Source: Duganella dendranthematis (GTDB lineage: Bacteria > Pseudomonadota > Gammaproteobacteria > Burkholderiales > Burkholderiaceae_D). From it: a DNA stretch of 64,000 nucleotides. The notes under the pieces are model-generated. The model did no database searches. It saw only the letters and a list, made by a program, of their open reading frames with translations, and had not been told where the DNA came from. The position numbers and the translations under genes were made by a program. Within the stretch, counting starts at the first letter, position 1; each line of letters begins with the position of its first letter. The stretch covers positions 3,286,001 to 3,350,000 of the forward strand of contig NZ_CP051684.1 of the NCBI RefSeq assembly GCF_012849375.1, read 5' to 3'. This document shows, one piece after another, positions 35,001 to 43,459 of the stretch.

Positions 35001-35372
35001 ATGAATATCGCAACACTCAAGGTACACGGCGACCCCGAAGGCTTGGCAGACGTCCGCGACGGCCTGCCGAGCGAACCGCACGGCGACTGGCAGAAGGGCG
35101 ATGTCACGCCGGCCGGGCGCGCGCGCATCGATTCCGGCTTTTACGTTGCCATCGGCACCGAGCAGAATCCGACCGAGCTGCTCAAGCAGATCCGTTTTTA
35201 CCTGAACGAGTGCCAGGCGCGCGGGATCCACTTCGAGCGCGCCGACGTCGCCGCCGAATTGCGCATTTCCTTCCCGTGCGAAGCGGGTGCGGCCACAGCG
35301 CCGCTGGACCTGTCGCTGGCGGATATGGGCATGCTGGTCGAGATGGGCATCAACCTCAGCATCACGGCCTAA
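35001..35372 (+). CDS. Small protein resembling DUF4279
   Basis: A 123-residue cytosolic protein, possibly a member of the DUF4279 family. TLKVHGDPEGLADVRDGL, then 'PHGDWQKGD' near residue 26-34 and ELLKQIRFYLNECQARGIHF near 60-79 follow the pattern of a two-stranded opening, a 'W.KGD' turn and a long helix. No function is known to me. The downstream lipase-like gene begins within about 20 bases, so they may be co-transcribed. Confidence 0.55.
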   Translation: MNIATLKVHGDPEGLADVRDGLPSEPHGDWQKGDVTPAGRARIDSGFYVAIGTEQNPTELLKQIRFYLNECQARGIHFERADVAAELRISFPCEAGAATAPLDLSLADMGMLVEMGINLSITA

Positions 35373-35388
35373 CCGCGTGACGCTGGCG

Positions 35389-36234
35389 ATGCGTTTTGCC
35401 GAAGACCGGCTGACCTACTTCAGCGCCGCCCACGGGCAATCGCGCCGGGTGCACGTGTGGGAACCGTTGGCGCCGCGCGCGGTGATCCTGGCGATCCACG
35501 GCGGCATGGCGCACGGCGGCGATTACTGCACCCCGGCGCGCTGGTTCCGCCAGCAGGGCATCGCGACCGTGGCCTACGACCTGTGCGGCCATCATGATGC
35601 GCGCCGGGTCGACATTCCCGGCTTTCAGGTATTCCTCGACGACACCGTGCTGTTCCTGGCCTGGGTCAAGCAGCAGTATCCGGGCTTGCCGATCTACGTG
35701 ATGGGCCACTCGATGGGGGCGCTGATCGCCACCCACCTGGCGCTGGGCCACTTCCGCGACGACGCCGCCATCAAAGGCGTCATCCTGTCCTCGCCGTATT
35801 ACGTGAATGCGATCAAGGTGTCGCCGCTCTTGCTGGCGCTGGCCGGCGTGCTGGGCGCGCTGGCGCCGCGCATGAAAGTGCCGCTGGCCTCGCTGACCCA
35901 TTTGCTGACCCACGACAGCGCCATCACCGCCCGCCATTACGACGATGAACGCGACGGCGTGCGCGCCACCGAAATCACGGTCCGCTTCGGCAACGCGCTG
36001 ACCAACGCCCAGCAGGGACTGGCCGCGCGCATGCCGGGCTGGACGCAGCCGCTGTTTGCCGTGGTGGCCGGCGACGACCATCTGGCCGACGCCGACGCGG
36101 CCGAGGCCATGCTGCACTCGGTGCCGGCGCACCTGCTGACCTATCAGCGCCACCCGCGCAACTTCCACGAAAACTTCAACGAGCTCAATCGCGGGCAGAT
36201 CTACGCCGACATCCTGGCGTGGATCGACCGTTAA
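35389..36234 (+). CDS. Lysophospholipase/monoacylglycerol lipase-like hydrolase
   Basis: A 281-residue alpha/beta hydrolase from the ATG at 35389; a GTG at 35377 is an alternative. The nucleophile elbow is YVMGHSMGALIATHLAL (Ser near 107). An oxyanion-type LAIHGGMAHGGDY sits at about 28-40, and a late HPRNFHENFNE carries the catalytic His. This is the pattern of the serine aminopeptidase S33/lysophospholipase group. There is no signal peptide. Substrate unknown. Confidence 0.82.
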   Translation: MRFAEDRLTYFSAAHGQSRRVHVWEPLAPRAVILAIHGGMAHGGDYCTPARWFRQQGIATVAYDLCGHHDARRVDIPGFQVFLDDTVLFLAWVKQQYPGLPIYVMGHSMGALIATHLALGHFRDDAAIKGVILSSPYYVNAIKVSPLLLALAGVLGALAPRMKVPLASLTHLLTHDSAITARHYDDERDGVRATEITVRFGNALTNAQQGLAARMPGWTQPLFAVVAGDDHLADADAAEAMLHSVPAHLLTYQRHPRNFHENFNELNRGQIYADILAWIDR

Positions 36235-36351
36235 TCCGGCCGTAGCCGCTTTTGTCGGCATTCGCCCGCGCTTGTCGCATGCCGCCCCGCGCCGGCACTG
36301 GACACGGCACAGTAGCTGCATGACAATCCGTCATGCCCTTGGAGACTGACA

Positions 36352-36912
36352 ATGAAACGCCCCTTGCTGATCGCTGTGCTACTGGCCGCTGTTGGCCTGG
36401 CCAATGCCGCCAACCCGCTTGAAAATTGGTACCTGACCGGTACCGGCGCCAAGTCGTACCAGATCGGCGTCGACAGCGCCGAAACCATCAGCGGTCAGCC
36501 GGCGCGCTTTATCCGCTACGTGGAGGGCGACGGCTCGTCGTTCGGCATGTTGGGTCAGACGATTTCCGCGAAATCCTACCAAGGCAAGCGGGTGCGCTTC
36601 CAGGCGATGATCAAGACGCGCGACGTGACCCAATGGGCCGGCTTGTTGATGAGTGCCCTGCGTCCCGATGAGCGCCACGCGTCGGCGTTTTATAACAGCC
36701 AGGACAAGCCGATCGCCGGCACCAACGACTGGCAGTTGCGCAGCGTGACGCTGGATATACCGGGCGACGCTGCCACTCTGAACATCGGCGTGATCGACGG
36801 CGGCCGAGGCCAGGTCTGGATCGATCAGCTGTCGCTGGAAGTGGTCGGCCAGGATGTGCCTGTCGATTTCTTGCCGGGTCGCCGCCCGCCTTCGGATACG
36901 CCATCGCTATGA
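36352..36912 (+). CDS. Secreted beta-rich protein, paralogue 1
   Basis: A 186-residue protein with a signal peptide (LLIAVLLAAVGLANA) and a single domain of alternating beta strands. Key segments include YQIGVDSAETISGQPARFIRY, GKRVRFQAMIKTRDV (about 80-94) and LNIGVIDGGRGQVWIDQLSL near the end. The look is that of a jelly-roll carbohydrate-binding-like fold, but I do not recognise a named family. Its paralogue follows with a 4-base overlap, and a two-component system follows that. It may be a periplasmic sensor or ligand-binding partner for that kinase. Confidence 0.7.
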   Translation: MKRPLLIAVLLAAVGLANAANPLENWYLTGTGAKSYQIGVDSAETISGQPARFIRYVEGDGSSFGMLGQTISAKSYQGKRVRFQAMIKTRDVTQWAGLLMSALRPDERHASAFYNSQDKPIAGTNDWQLRSVTLDIPGDAATLNIGVIDGGRGQVWIDQLSLEVVGQDVPVDFLPGRRPPSDTPSL

Positions 36913-37478
36913 AGCCATTACACGTTATTGTCGTCGCGCTGGCGGCGACCTCGTTGTGGGTGGTGGCTGCGGAATCGGTCGGCAAGTTGCCGCCGCCGTG
37001 GTTCGTCTCCGGCGACCATGCGACGTCCTATGAAGCCGGTATCGACAATGTGGAAACCAGCAGCGGCAAGGGCGCCAAGTTCCTGCGCTACGCACAGGGC
37101 GAGGACAAGGGATATGGTTCGCTGATGCAGGTGATTTCCGCGCAGCGCTACCTCGGTCAGCGGGTGCGTTTTCGCGCCATGATCAAGACCCGCAACGTCA
37201 GCAACGGGGCCGGCTTGTGGATGCAGGTGCAGGCGGAGCAGCGCTCGCACGCGGCGTTCTACAACAGCAGCGACCAGCAGATCCGCGGCACCACGGCGTG
37301 GCAGGTGCGCAGTGTGACGCTGGACGTGCCGGCCGATGGCACCACCATCGCCTTTGGCGTCAACAACGCCGGCAGCGGCCAGGTGTGGATCGATGAATTG
37401 TCGTTTGAAGTGGTCAGCAAGGACGTGCCGGTGGATGTTATGCCGTATGCCAGGCTGCCGGAGAAACCGACCTTATGA
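36909..37478 (+). CDS. Secreted beta-rich protein, paralogue 2
   Basis: A 189-residue paralogue of the preceding gene: the same layout, with YEAGIDNVETSSGKGAKFLR, QRVRFRAMIKTRNV, AFYNSSDQQIRGTTAWQVRS, FGVNNAGSGQVWIDELSF and a C-terminal KDVPVDVMP shared with QDVPVDFLP. The two therefore arose by tandem duplication and have diverged. The N-terminal segment (LHVIVVALAATSLWVVAAES) is a signal peptide or anchor. Its stop overlaps the start of the histidine kinase gene, so all four genes form one coupled operon. Confidence 0.7.
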   Translation: MKPLHVIVVALAATSLWVVAAESVGKLPPPWFVSGDHATSYEAGIDNVETSSGKGAKFLRYAQGEDKGYGSLMQVISAQRYLGQRVRFRAMIKTRNVSNGAGLWMQVQAEQRSHAAFYNSSDQQIRGTTAWQVRSVTLDVPADGTTIAFGVNNAGSGQVWIDELSFEVVSKDVPVDVMPYARLPEKPTL

Positions 37479-38521
37479 TGGCGTGGCATAGCGCAGACAT
37501 GGACGGCGCCTCGCAGGCGCTGGTGCGCGTGGCCGCCAGTTCGCGCCGCCAGTTTGCGTTGAGCGCGGCGCTGATCGCGGTCATGGCGCTGCTCGCCGTG
37601 GCGCTGCGCGCATACACCTGGCTGGCGCTGTTTGCCGCCTTGCTGTTGCCCTTGGGCGTGAGCGCGGCGCTGTTGTTGCTGATGCAGCGGCAGCGCGCCG
37701 CCCGCTCCTGGACCGCCTTGTGGGCCGCGCTATTTTTGCTGCTGCCCTCCGGCGTGATGGCGTCCGGCGCGATTTATCGCCTTGGCCTGTCGTGGATAGG
37801 CATCGATCCGCTGAATGAGTTACAGGCCATGGGGATGGAAGCGCTGCTGGCGCTGCTGCTCCTGGTGCTGCCACTGTGGATGGCGCAGCACCGCGCGCGC
37901 ACTTTGCATATCGCCCAGTTGTCGCAGGCGGCGCTGGCGTCGGACCTGAAGGCCTTGCAGGCGCAGATCGAACCGCACTTTTTGTACAACACGCTGGCCA
38001 ACACGCGTTACTTGGTGCGGCATGATCCCGCCCGCGCGGTCGATATGCTGGACCATCTGATCGCCTACCTGCGCAGCGCCTTGCCCGACCTGCGCAGCCC
38101 GATGTCGACGCTGGGCCGCGAATGCGAACTGGCCGGCCACTATCTTGAACTGATGGCGATCCGCTACGGCGAGCGCCTGAGCGTGCAGATCGCCTGCGCC
38201 GACGATGTGCGCGACCTGGCGCTGCCGCCGCTGATGCTGATGCCGCTGGTGGAAAACGCCGTGCAGCACGGCGTCGAACCGCATGCCGGCGCAGTCACCG
38301 TCACCGTGCTGGCGCAGCGCACGGCTGGCGGTGTGACGGTCGCGGTGCGCGACAACGGTGCCGGCGTCGGCAACGGCCAGGCGGTGCTGGGCAGCGGCGT
38401 TGGCCTGCGCAATGTGCGCCAGCGGCTGGAAGCGCTGTATGGCCCGGCCGCCAGCCTGCGCCTGAGAATGGGCGCGGACGGCTGGACCGCCGCCGAACTA
38501 ACCTTGCCGGTGGCCGCATGA
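37475..38521 (+). CDS. LytS/AlgZ-type sensor histidine kinase
   Basis: A 348-residue kinase with four membrane helices in the first 140 residues and no large periplasmic domain. A His_kinase domain with phospho-acceptor His follows in QIEPHFLYNTLANTRYLV (about 168-185). The HATPase domain is marked by LPPLMLMPLVENAVQHGVEP (N box) and DNGAGVGNG. It overlaps both the secreted paralogue before it and the LytTR regulator after it. Its lack of a sensor domain fits a model in which the secreted pair senses the signal. Confidence 0.88.
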   Translation: MMAWHSADMDGASQALVRVAASSRRQFALSAALIAVMALLAVALRAYTWLALFAALLLPLGVSAALLLLMQRQRAARSWTALWAALFLLLPSGVMASGAIYRLGLSWIGIDPLNELQAMGMEALLALLLLVLPLWMAQHRARTLHIAQLSQAALASDLKALQAQIEPHFLYNTLANTRYLVRHDPARAVDMLDHLIAYLRSALPDLRSPMSTLGRECELAGHYLELMAIRYGERLSVQIACADDVRDLALPPLMLMPLVENAVQHGVEPHAGAVTVTVLAQRTAGGVTVAVRDNGAGVGNGQAVLGSGVGLRNVRQRLEALYGPAASLRLRMGADGWTAAELTLPVAA

Positions 38522-39258
38522 CGGCGCCGCGCATCCTGATCGCCGACGACGAGCCGCTGCTGCAGGCCGAATTGCGCGCCACGCTGGCCGCGCTATGGCC
38601 GGAGGCGCAAGTGGTCGGCGTGGCGAACGATGGCGTGCAAGCCCTGCACATGGCGCGCGAATTGGCGCCGGACATCGCTTTCCTCGATATCCGCATGCCG
38701 GGCCTGAGCGGGCTGGAAGTGGCGCGCACGTTTGGCTCGCGCATTCACGTGGTATTTGTCAGCGCCTACCAGGAGCATGCGCTGGCGGCATTTGACGAAG
38801 GCGCGGTCGATTATCTGCTCAAGCCTGTGGACGCGGTGCGGCTGGCGCGCGCCATCGAGCGCTTGCGCGCGCGGCTCGGCACACCACCGCCGGATCTGGC
38901 GCGGCTGGTGCAGCAACTGGCGCCGAAGAAGGCGCCGCCGGCGTGGTTGCAGGCCAGCGTCGGCAACACCATTCACTTCATCGATTTAAGCGAGGTGATT
39001 TACTTCGGTTCGGAGTTCAAGCACACGCGCGTGGTGACCGACCAGATGGAAGCGCACCTGCGCACGCCGCTCAAGGAATTGGCCGAGCAGCTGGAGGATG
39101 CAGGCTTCTGGCAGATCCATCGCGGCTACGTGGTGGCGGTCAAGCGGATTGCGGCGGTGAGCCGGGACGCCGACGGCGCAGTGTGGCTCAACCTGCGCGG
39201 CCACGCTTCCCGGCTGCCGGTGAGCCAGCGCTTTCAGCACCGGTTCAAGGGGATGTGA
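38518..39258 (+). CDS. LytTR-family response regulator
   Basis: A 246-residue protein: receiver domain with DDE at the start and phospho-acceptor Asp in IAFLDIRMPGLSGL (about 53-66), Lys in YLLKPVDA. A LytTR DNA-binding domain follows from about 145 (FIDLSEVIYFGSEFKHTRVV, FWQIHRGYVVAVKRI). It pairs with the preceding kinase. Its end overlaps the convergent histidine kinase gene by 25 bp. Confidence 0.9.
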   Translation: MTAPRILIADDEPLLQAELRATLAALWPEAQVVGVANDGVQALHMARELAPDIAFLDIRMPGLSGLEVARTFGSRIHVVFVSAYQEHALAAFDEGAVDYLLKPVDAVRLARAIERLRARLGTPPPDLARLVQQLAPKKAPPAWLQASVGNTIHFIDLSEVIYFGSEFKHTRVVTDQMEAHLRTPLKELAEQLEDAGFWQIHRGYVVAVKRIAAVSRDADGAVWLNLRGHASRLPVSQRFQHRFKGM

Positions 39259-40550
39259 ATCGTGAAGCGCGCCCCGCCCAGCGGCGAGGTGTCGATGCTG
39301 ATGACGCCGCCGTGCAGACGCACCGCCTGAGCGGCGATCGCCAGTCCCAGGCCGTAACCGCCGGCCGCATGATCCTGCTCGCGTGACAGGCGATAGAACG
39401 GCTCGAACACCTGCGTGCGCGCTTCCGGTGGAATGCCGGGGCCATCGTCTTCGATGACGATATTTAGCTGCATCTCGCGTGTATGGCGCGTGGCATGCAG
39501 CGTCACGCGCGAGCGGGCATATTTGGCGGCGTTGCCGAGCAGGTTGTTGACGGCGCGTTCCAGCAAACGCTTGTCCCCGCATACTTCGCCGAGGTCGTCC
39601 GCAATGGTGGTGCTGAAATCGAATGCCGACGGTGGCAACGCGCATCCGCGCAGCAGCGGCGCCAGCGCGAACGCCTGCTGCGGCATGGATTGCACCGCAT
39701 CGATACGGGTCAGCTCCAGCAGTTCGTTGACCAGCGCTTTCAATTCGCCGACATCGGCCTGCATTGCCTCCACCCGCCGTTGCAACGCCGGGTCTTCGTC
39801 GGCATGGCGTTCGCCCAGCAGTTCCAGGCCGAACTCCAGCCGGGCAATTGGCGTGCGCAGTTCGTGCGACACCGAATGCAGCAGGTGCTTGCGCGACTCC
39901 AGCAATGCGCCGATACGCTCGGCCATGTCGTTAATACGCGCCGCCAGCGGCGCGATGCTGGCGCTTTGGTCAACGCGGGCGCGCGCCGCCAGGTCGCCCT
40001 GGCCGAAATCGTCGGCCACCTTGGACAGGGCTTGCAGTCCGCGCCAGTGCCCGCGCGTCCACCAGCCGATCGGCACCAGCAGGAACAGCGCGATCACCAC
40101 CAGCCGTATGGCTTCCATCTGCAATGCTTCGCCGATATCGATGGGCAGACGCCGGACATGGATCACATCCTGCTCGCTGCCGATATAGCGCATGCCGCTG
40201 GTGTCGACGCGGCGGTAGAAAGCTTTGTCGGCGACGTCCATCACCACCTCGCCACGTCGCAGCGCCTCGCGCCTGTCCAAGGGCAGGGAGGCCAGCACCG
40301 CAGGCAGCGGTTGCAGTTCCAGTGTGGTGTGAGAGACTTCGCGCACGCGGTTCAGGCGCGGCAGCCATTCATCGGCGGGGGCCTGGTCGATGTACTGCTC
40401 CAGCAGAAAGATCTGGCCGGCGGACTGGCGGCGCGCGATGCCTTCCAGCGGGTCGCCGAACAGCAGGCGGAAGGTGAGGTAGATCACGCCGCTGGCCAGC
40501 GTGATGGCCAGCAGCACCAGCACCACGAAGCGCCGGAAGATGCGGTTCAT
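39234..40550 (-). CDS. RstB-like sensor histidine kinase
   Basis: A 438-residue kinase. TM1 lies at about residues 8-30, a periplasmic domain spans about 30-145, and TM2 at about 148-165 leads to a HAMP segment. HisKA has HSVSHELRTPIARLEFGLEL (His near 230) and the ATPase domain has N box RAVNNLLGNAAKYA and IEDDGPGIPPEARTQVFEPF. The overall plan is that of RstB/envelope-sensing kinases. It is co-transcribed with the response regulator upstream (overlap ATGA at 40547-40550). Confidence 0.88.
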   Translation of the reverse strand: MNRIFRRFVVLVLLAITLASGVIYLTFRLLFGDPLEGIARRQSAGQIFLLEQYIDQAPADEWLPRLNRVREVSHTTLELQPLPAVLASLPLDRREALRRGEVVMDVADKAFYRRVDTSGMRYIGSEQDVIHVRRLPIDIGEALQMEAIRLVVIALFLLVPIGWWTRGHWRGLQALSKVADDFGQGDLAARARVDQSASIAPLAARINDMAERIGALLESRKHLLHSVSHELRTPIARLEFGLELLGERHADEDPALQRRVEAMQADVGELKALVNELLELTRIDAVQSMPQQAFALAPLLRGCALPPSAFDFSTTIADDLGEVCGDKRLLERAVNNLLGNAAKYARSRVTLHATRHTREMQLNIVIEDDGPGIPPEARTQVFEPFYRLSREQDHAAGGYGLGLAIAAQAVRLHGGVISIDTSPLGGARFTIHIPLNRC

Positions 40551-41224
40551 TCCCAGGCCGAGGGGCTGAATAGATAGCCTTCGCCCCAGACGGTCTTGAT
40601 GCGCTCCGTGCCGCCGTCGCCAAACTTGCGGCGCAGGCGCGAGATGCAGTTGTCGATGCTGCGGTCGAGGCCATCGAATTCGATGCCGCGCATTTTGACC
40701 AGGATGTCGTTACGCGACATGACCTTGCCTGAAGCATCGGCCAAAATCAGGAACAGTTTGAACTCGGCGCTGTTCATCGCCACCTCCACGCCGCGCCAGT
40801 GAACGGCGCGGTTGACGCGCGAGACGCGCAGCTGGCCGATGACGATATCGCTGCTGGCGGCGCCGGCGCCGCGCCGCTGCAATGCGCGCAGGCGCGCCAG
40901 CAGCACGCGTGGCTGTACCGGCTTGTTGATGTAATCGTCGGCGCCTTGCTCCAGGCCGGAGACTTCGTCGAAGCTGTCTTCACGCGCGGTAAGAATCAGG
41001 ATCGGCACGGCGCTTAGCTGGCGCAGCTGGCGGCACACCACCAGGCCGTCGACACCGGGCAGGGTCAGGTCGAGGATAACGATATCGGGCTGGGTGTCGC
41101 GGAACCGGTCCAGCGCCAGATCGCCGCGGCCGACCACGTCGACCCGGTAGTCGTAGCCGTCAAGGTATTCCTTGACCAGCGCGGCCAACCGCGCATCGTC
41201 TTCCACCAGCATTACACGCTGCAT
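40547..41224 (-). CDS. RstA/OmpR-family response regulator
   Basis: A 225-residue regulator from MQRVMLVEDDARLAALVKEY (ATG six bases after AGGAG). The receiver phospho-acceptor is in DIVILDLTLPGVDGL and the C-terminal winged helix has MNSAEFKLFLILADASGKVM, IDNCISRLRRKFGD and VWGEGYLF. It is divergent from two outer-membrane genes, across a region with four TACA repeats one helical turn apart that look like its binding site. Confidence 0.9.
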   Translation of the reverse strand: MQRVMLVEDDARLAALVKEYLDGYDYRVDVVGRGDLALDRFRDTQPDIVILDLTLPGVDGLVVCRQLRQLSAVPILILTAREDSFDEVSGLEQGADDYINKPVQPRVLLARLRALQRRGAGAASSDIVIGQLRVSRVNRAVHWRGVEVAMNSAEFKLFLILADASGKVMSRNDILVKMRGIEFDGLDRSIDNCISRLRRKFGDGGTERIKTVWGEGYLFSPSAWE

Positions 41225-41290
41225 CGCATCTCCTGTTTGGCGCCTATTGTAGTGGAGCGCGCGGCGGAAGTGGTATTTTCGACAATCAGG

Positions 41291-41328
41291 TACAACTGCG
41301 TACACTTTTTATACAAATGCGGCCTACA
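41291..41328. promoter_or_regulatory. TACA direct repeats, RstA-box-like
   Basis: TACA occurs at 41291, 41301, 41312 and 41325, about one helical turn apart. The first pair (TACAACTGCGTACA) fits the RstA box TACA-N6-TACA known from enterobacteria. The repeats lie between the regulator gene and the divergent outer-membrane operon. Confidence 0.65.
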
Positions 41329-41417
41329 AATTGAAGACAATTCAGCGACACAGCGCGGCGGATTCCGGATGCGTGCCTCCGTAGCATGGAAGGCTCTCAC
41401 TTCAACCGGAATCCAAC

Positions 41418-41996
41418 ATGAACAAATTCTTGTGCAGTACCCTGATGGTCCTCTCCGCAAGTTCGCTGGCGCGCGCCGAGGATGTGTACTTCGGCGCCAC
41501 GCTGACGCCGTCCGACAAGGGCCATATCAGTTACGACGGTGACGGCGGGCGTCAGCAGCGCGATGGTAGCCAGCGTAATCCGGCGGTCGGCCTGTTTGTC
41601 GGCTATGTGCTATCGCCGTCGTGGGCGATGGAGGCGGGTTATCGCGGAATCGGCGGTCAGCAGGCGTTTGATCTGGATCCGGGCTATCAGCTCAAGACGC
41701 GCACTCGCATGGGGTACGTGGCGGTGCGGAACACCTGGCAGCTGAGCGAGGAGTGGGCGGTGTACGGCAAGGTGGGCGTGGCGCAGGGACGCTTCCGGGC
41801 CGCGATCTCCGGCAGAAATGCGCCGCCGCAGGAAACCGCGCGCAAGACCGGGCTGTATGCGGGCGTTGGCTTGTCGTATGCGCTGGCCAAGGACATTGCG
41901 CTGCAGCTGGAGCTGGAACATACGGATAAACTCAAACAGGAAGGGCTCTCCGCGTCGATGGATAAAGCATCGCTCGGCGTGCGTTTCGGCTTTTAA
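41418..41996 (+). CDS. Small outer-membrane beta-barrel protein
   Basis: A 192-residue protein with signal peptide (CSTLMVLSASSLARA) and eight-strand OmpA/opacity-type barrel features. These are alternating strands such as YFGATLTPSDKGHISYDG, AVGLFVGYVLSPSWAMEAGY and TGLYAGVGLSYALAKDIALQ, and a terminal ASLGVRFGF ending in Phe. The TACA repeats upstream suggest control by the RstA-like regulator. A MipA-like gene follows within seven bases. Confidence 0.8.
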   Translation: MNKFLCSTLMVLSASSLARAEDVYFGATLTPSDKGHISYDGDGGRQQRDGSQRNPAVGLFVGYVLSPSWAMEAGYRGIGGQQAFDLDPGYQLKTRTRMGYVAVRNTWQLSEEWAVYGKVGVAQGRFRAAISGRNAPPQETARKTGLYAGVGLSYALAKDIALQLELEHTDKLKQEGLSASMDKASLGVRFGF

Positions 41997-42003
41997 GGAA
42001 AAC

Positions 42004-42768
42004 ATGAACAAGCGCTTGCCCTTTATCCTGACACTGTCACTGTGTGGCCTGGCGGCCGCTGACGATGGCAGCACGCCGATGATGCCGGACGGCAGCCGGG
42101 ATATGTATGTGGGGCTGGCGCTGGCGGGCCGCAGCGCGGCAGCCGCTGGCGAAGACCGGCCGTCTGCGCTGCGGTTGCTGTTGCAGGCGCGCTGGAGCAA
42201 CGGCGTGTTCATTTCCGCCAGCGGCGTGGCAGGCATCGATCTGGCCAATGCGGCAGGCGTGGAATATGGGCCGCTGCTCGCGCTGAGCAATTCGCGTTCG
42301 CCCAACGAAACCCGGCGCCTGCGCGGCACCCAGGCGATCAGCGATTCTCCCGATGGCGGCGGCTTTTTCAATCTCTATCTGGGCAACGACATGCGCTTGC
42401 GCTCCAGCGTGGTGTACGACACCAGCGCCGGCGGCGTGCGCGCCGAGGCGGGCGTGCAGAAAAGCTGGAGCGCGTTGGCGCCGCATCACACGCTGTCGGT
42501 ATCGGCCGGCGTGTCGCTGGCGGATGGCGCGGTGATGCGCGAACGCTTTGCCGTACGCCGCGATCTGGGCGGAGTGCGCGACTACCGTCCTTCCGCTGGC
42601 GTGGATGCCGTCACCACAGGCGTCAACTGGAACTGGGAATTGAGCAGCAAGTGGCTGGTTACCAGCTCGCTGACGGCGGCACGGCTGGGAAGCCAGGCGG
42701 CCGCCAGTCCGGTGGTGGAGCGGCGCAATATCCTGCTCTGGTCCAGCGGCCTGGCCTACCGGTTCTGA
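42004..42768 (+). CDS. MipA/OmpV-family outer-membrane protein
   Basis: A 254-residue protein starting at the ATG seven bases after the upstream stop; it has a short signal peptide (FILTLSLCGLAAA). A MipA/OmpV-like barrel ends in SSGLAYRF. MipA scaffolds murein hydrolases and synthases in E. coli, whereas OmpV members act as porins or adhesins. In many genomes MipA genes sit beside RstAB-like two-component genes, as here. Confidence 0.78.
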   Translation: MNKRLPFILTLSLCGLAAADDGSTPMMPDGSRDMYVGLALAGRSAAAAGEDRPSALRLLLQARWSNGVFISASGVAGIDLANAAGVEYGPLLALSNSRSPNETRRLRGTQAISDSPDGGGFFNLYLGNDMRLRSSVVYDTSAGGVRAEAGVQKSWSALAPHHTLSVSAGVSLADGAVMRERFAVRRDLGGVRDYRPSAGVDAVTTGVNWNWELSSKWLVTSSLTAARLGSQAAASPVVERRNILLWSSGLAYRF

Positions 42769-42769
42769 C

Positions 42770-43452
42770 ATGCTGCGGACTGCGCTCCTGTTCTGTCTCG
42801 CCTTGCTGCCGGCGTGCGCCTGCGCGCAGGCAGATGCGGACTGGATCGCGTATCGCGACGCCTATCGGCAAATGATCTGGTTTGAAAAGTACGGCAAACC
42901 CAAACAGTTCCTGCAAAATCATTTGCGTCTGCTGCCGCGCGACCAGCATGTACCGCTGGACGGCTTGCGCCTGACGCTCAACGGCAAGACGGCGCAGGTG
43001 GTGCTGGCGCTGGATGCATTGGGCCGGGCGGTATTCCCGTTCTCCAAGGCCGCTTATGACGACAACGCCGAGCTGGTGGTCAACCGCAAGCCCGGACAGG
43101 TGACGGCGCGGCCATGGGTCTCGATTGTGACGCGGCCCGACGGCATGTACGCGGCGGCCGATCTGCGCACCGCCTGCGAGCAGCTGCTGGCCTACCTGCG
43201 TTACTCGGGCATGGCCGGCGACAAGCGCTGCGCCGGCGTGCAGTTCTCTTATTCGAAGGGCGATGTGGCGCAGGTGCGGTTCGATGCGGGGGCGGCGCGG
43301 TCAGCTTGCTGGCGGCGAAGGAAGGCCCTGCCTTCGGCGGCGACGTGGTGCAAGGCTTCCGCGTGTTTGCCTATCGCTTTGCGGCGCTGCCCGAGGCCGG
43401 GCAAATCGTCACCAGCAGCACGCCGCTGGCGATTGCGGCGATATTGGAGTGA
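42770..43452 (+). pseudogene. Exported protein gene with an internal frameshift
   Basis: The first frame encodes a signal peptide (TALLFCLALLPACACAQ) and about 155 further residues, up to QVRFDAG near 43290. There a G-rich run (GCGGGGGCGGCGCGG) shifts the frame by one base. The natural continuation, AVSLLAAKEGPAFGGDVV through to TSSTPLAIAAILE, is read in the other frame and stops at 43452. The unshifted frame runs on as nonsense over the next gene. Intact length would be about 227 residues. The domain (LRLTLNGKTAQVVLALDALG, then DLRTACEQLLAYLRYSG) is of no family I can name confidently. A real mutation and a sequencing error cannot be told apart here. Confidence 0.72.
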
Positions 43453-43459
43453 GGCCGTG

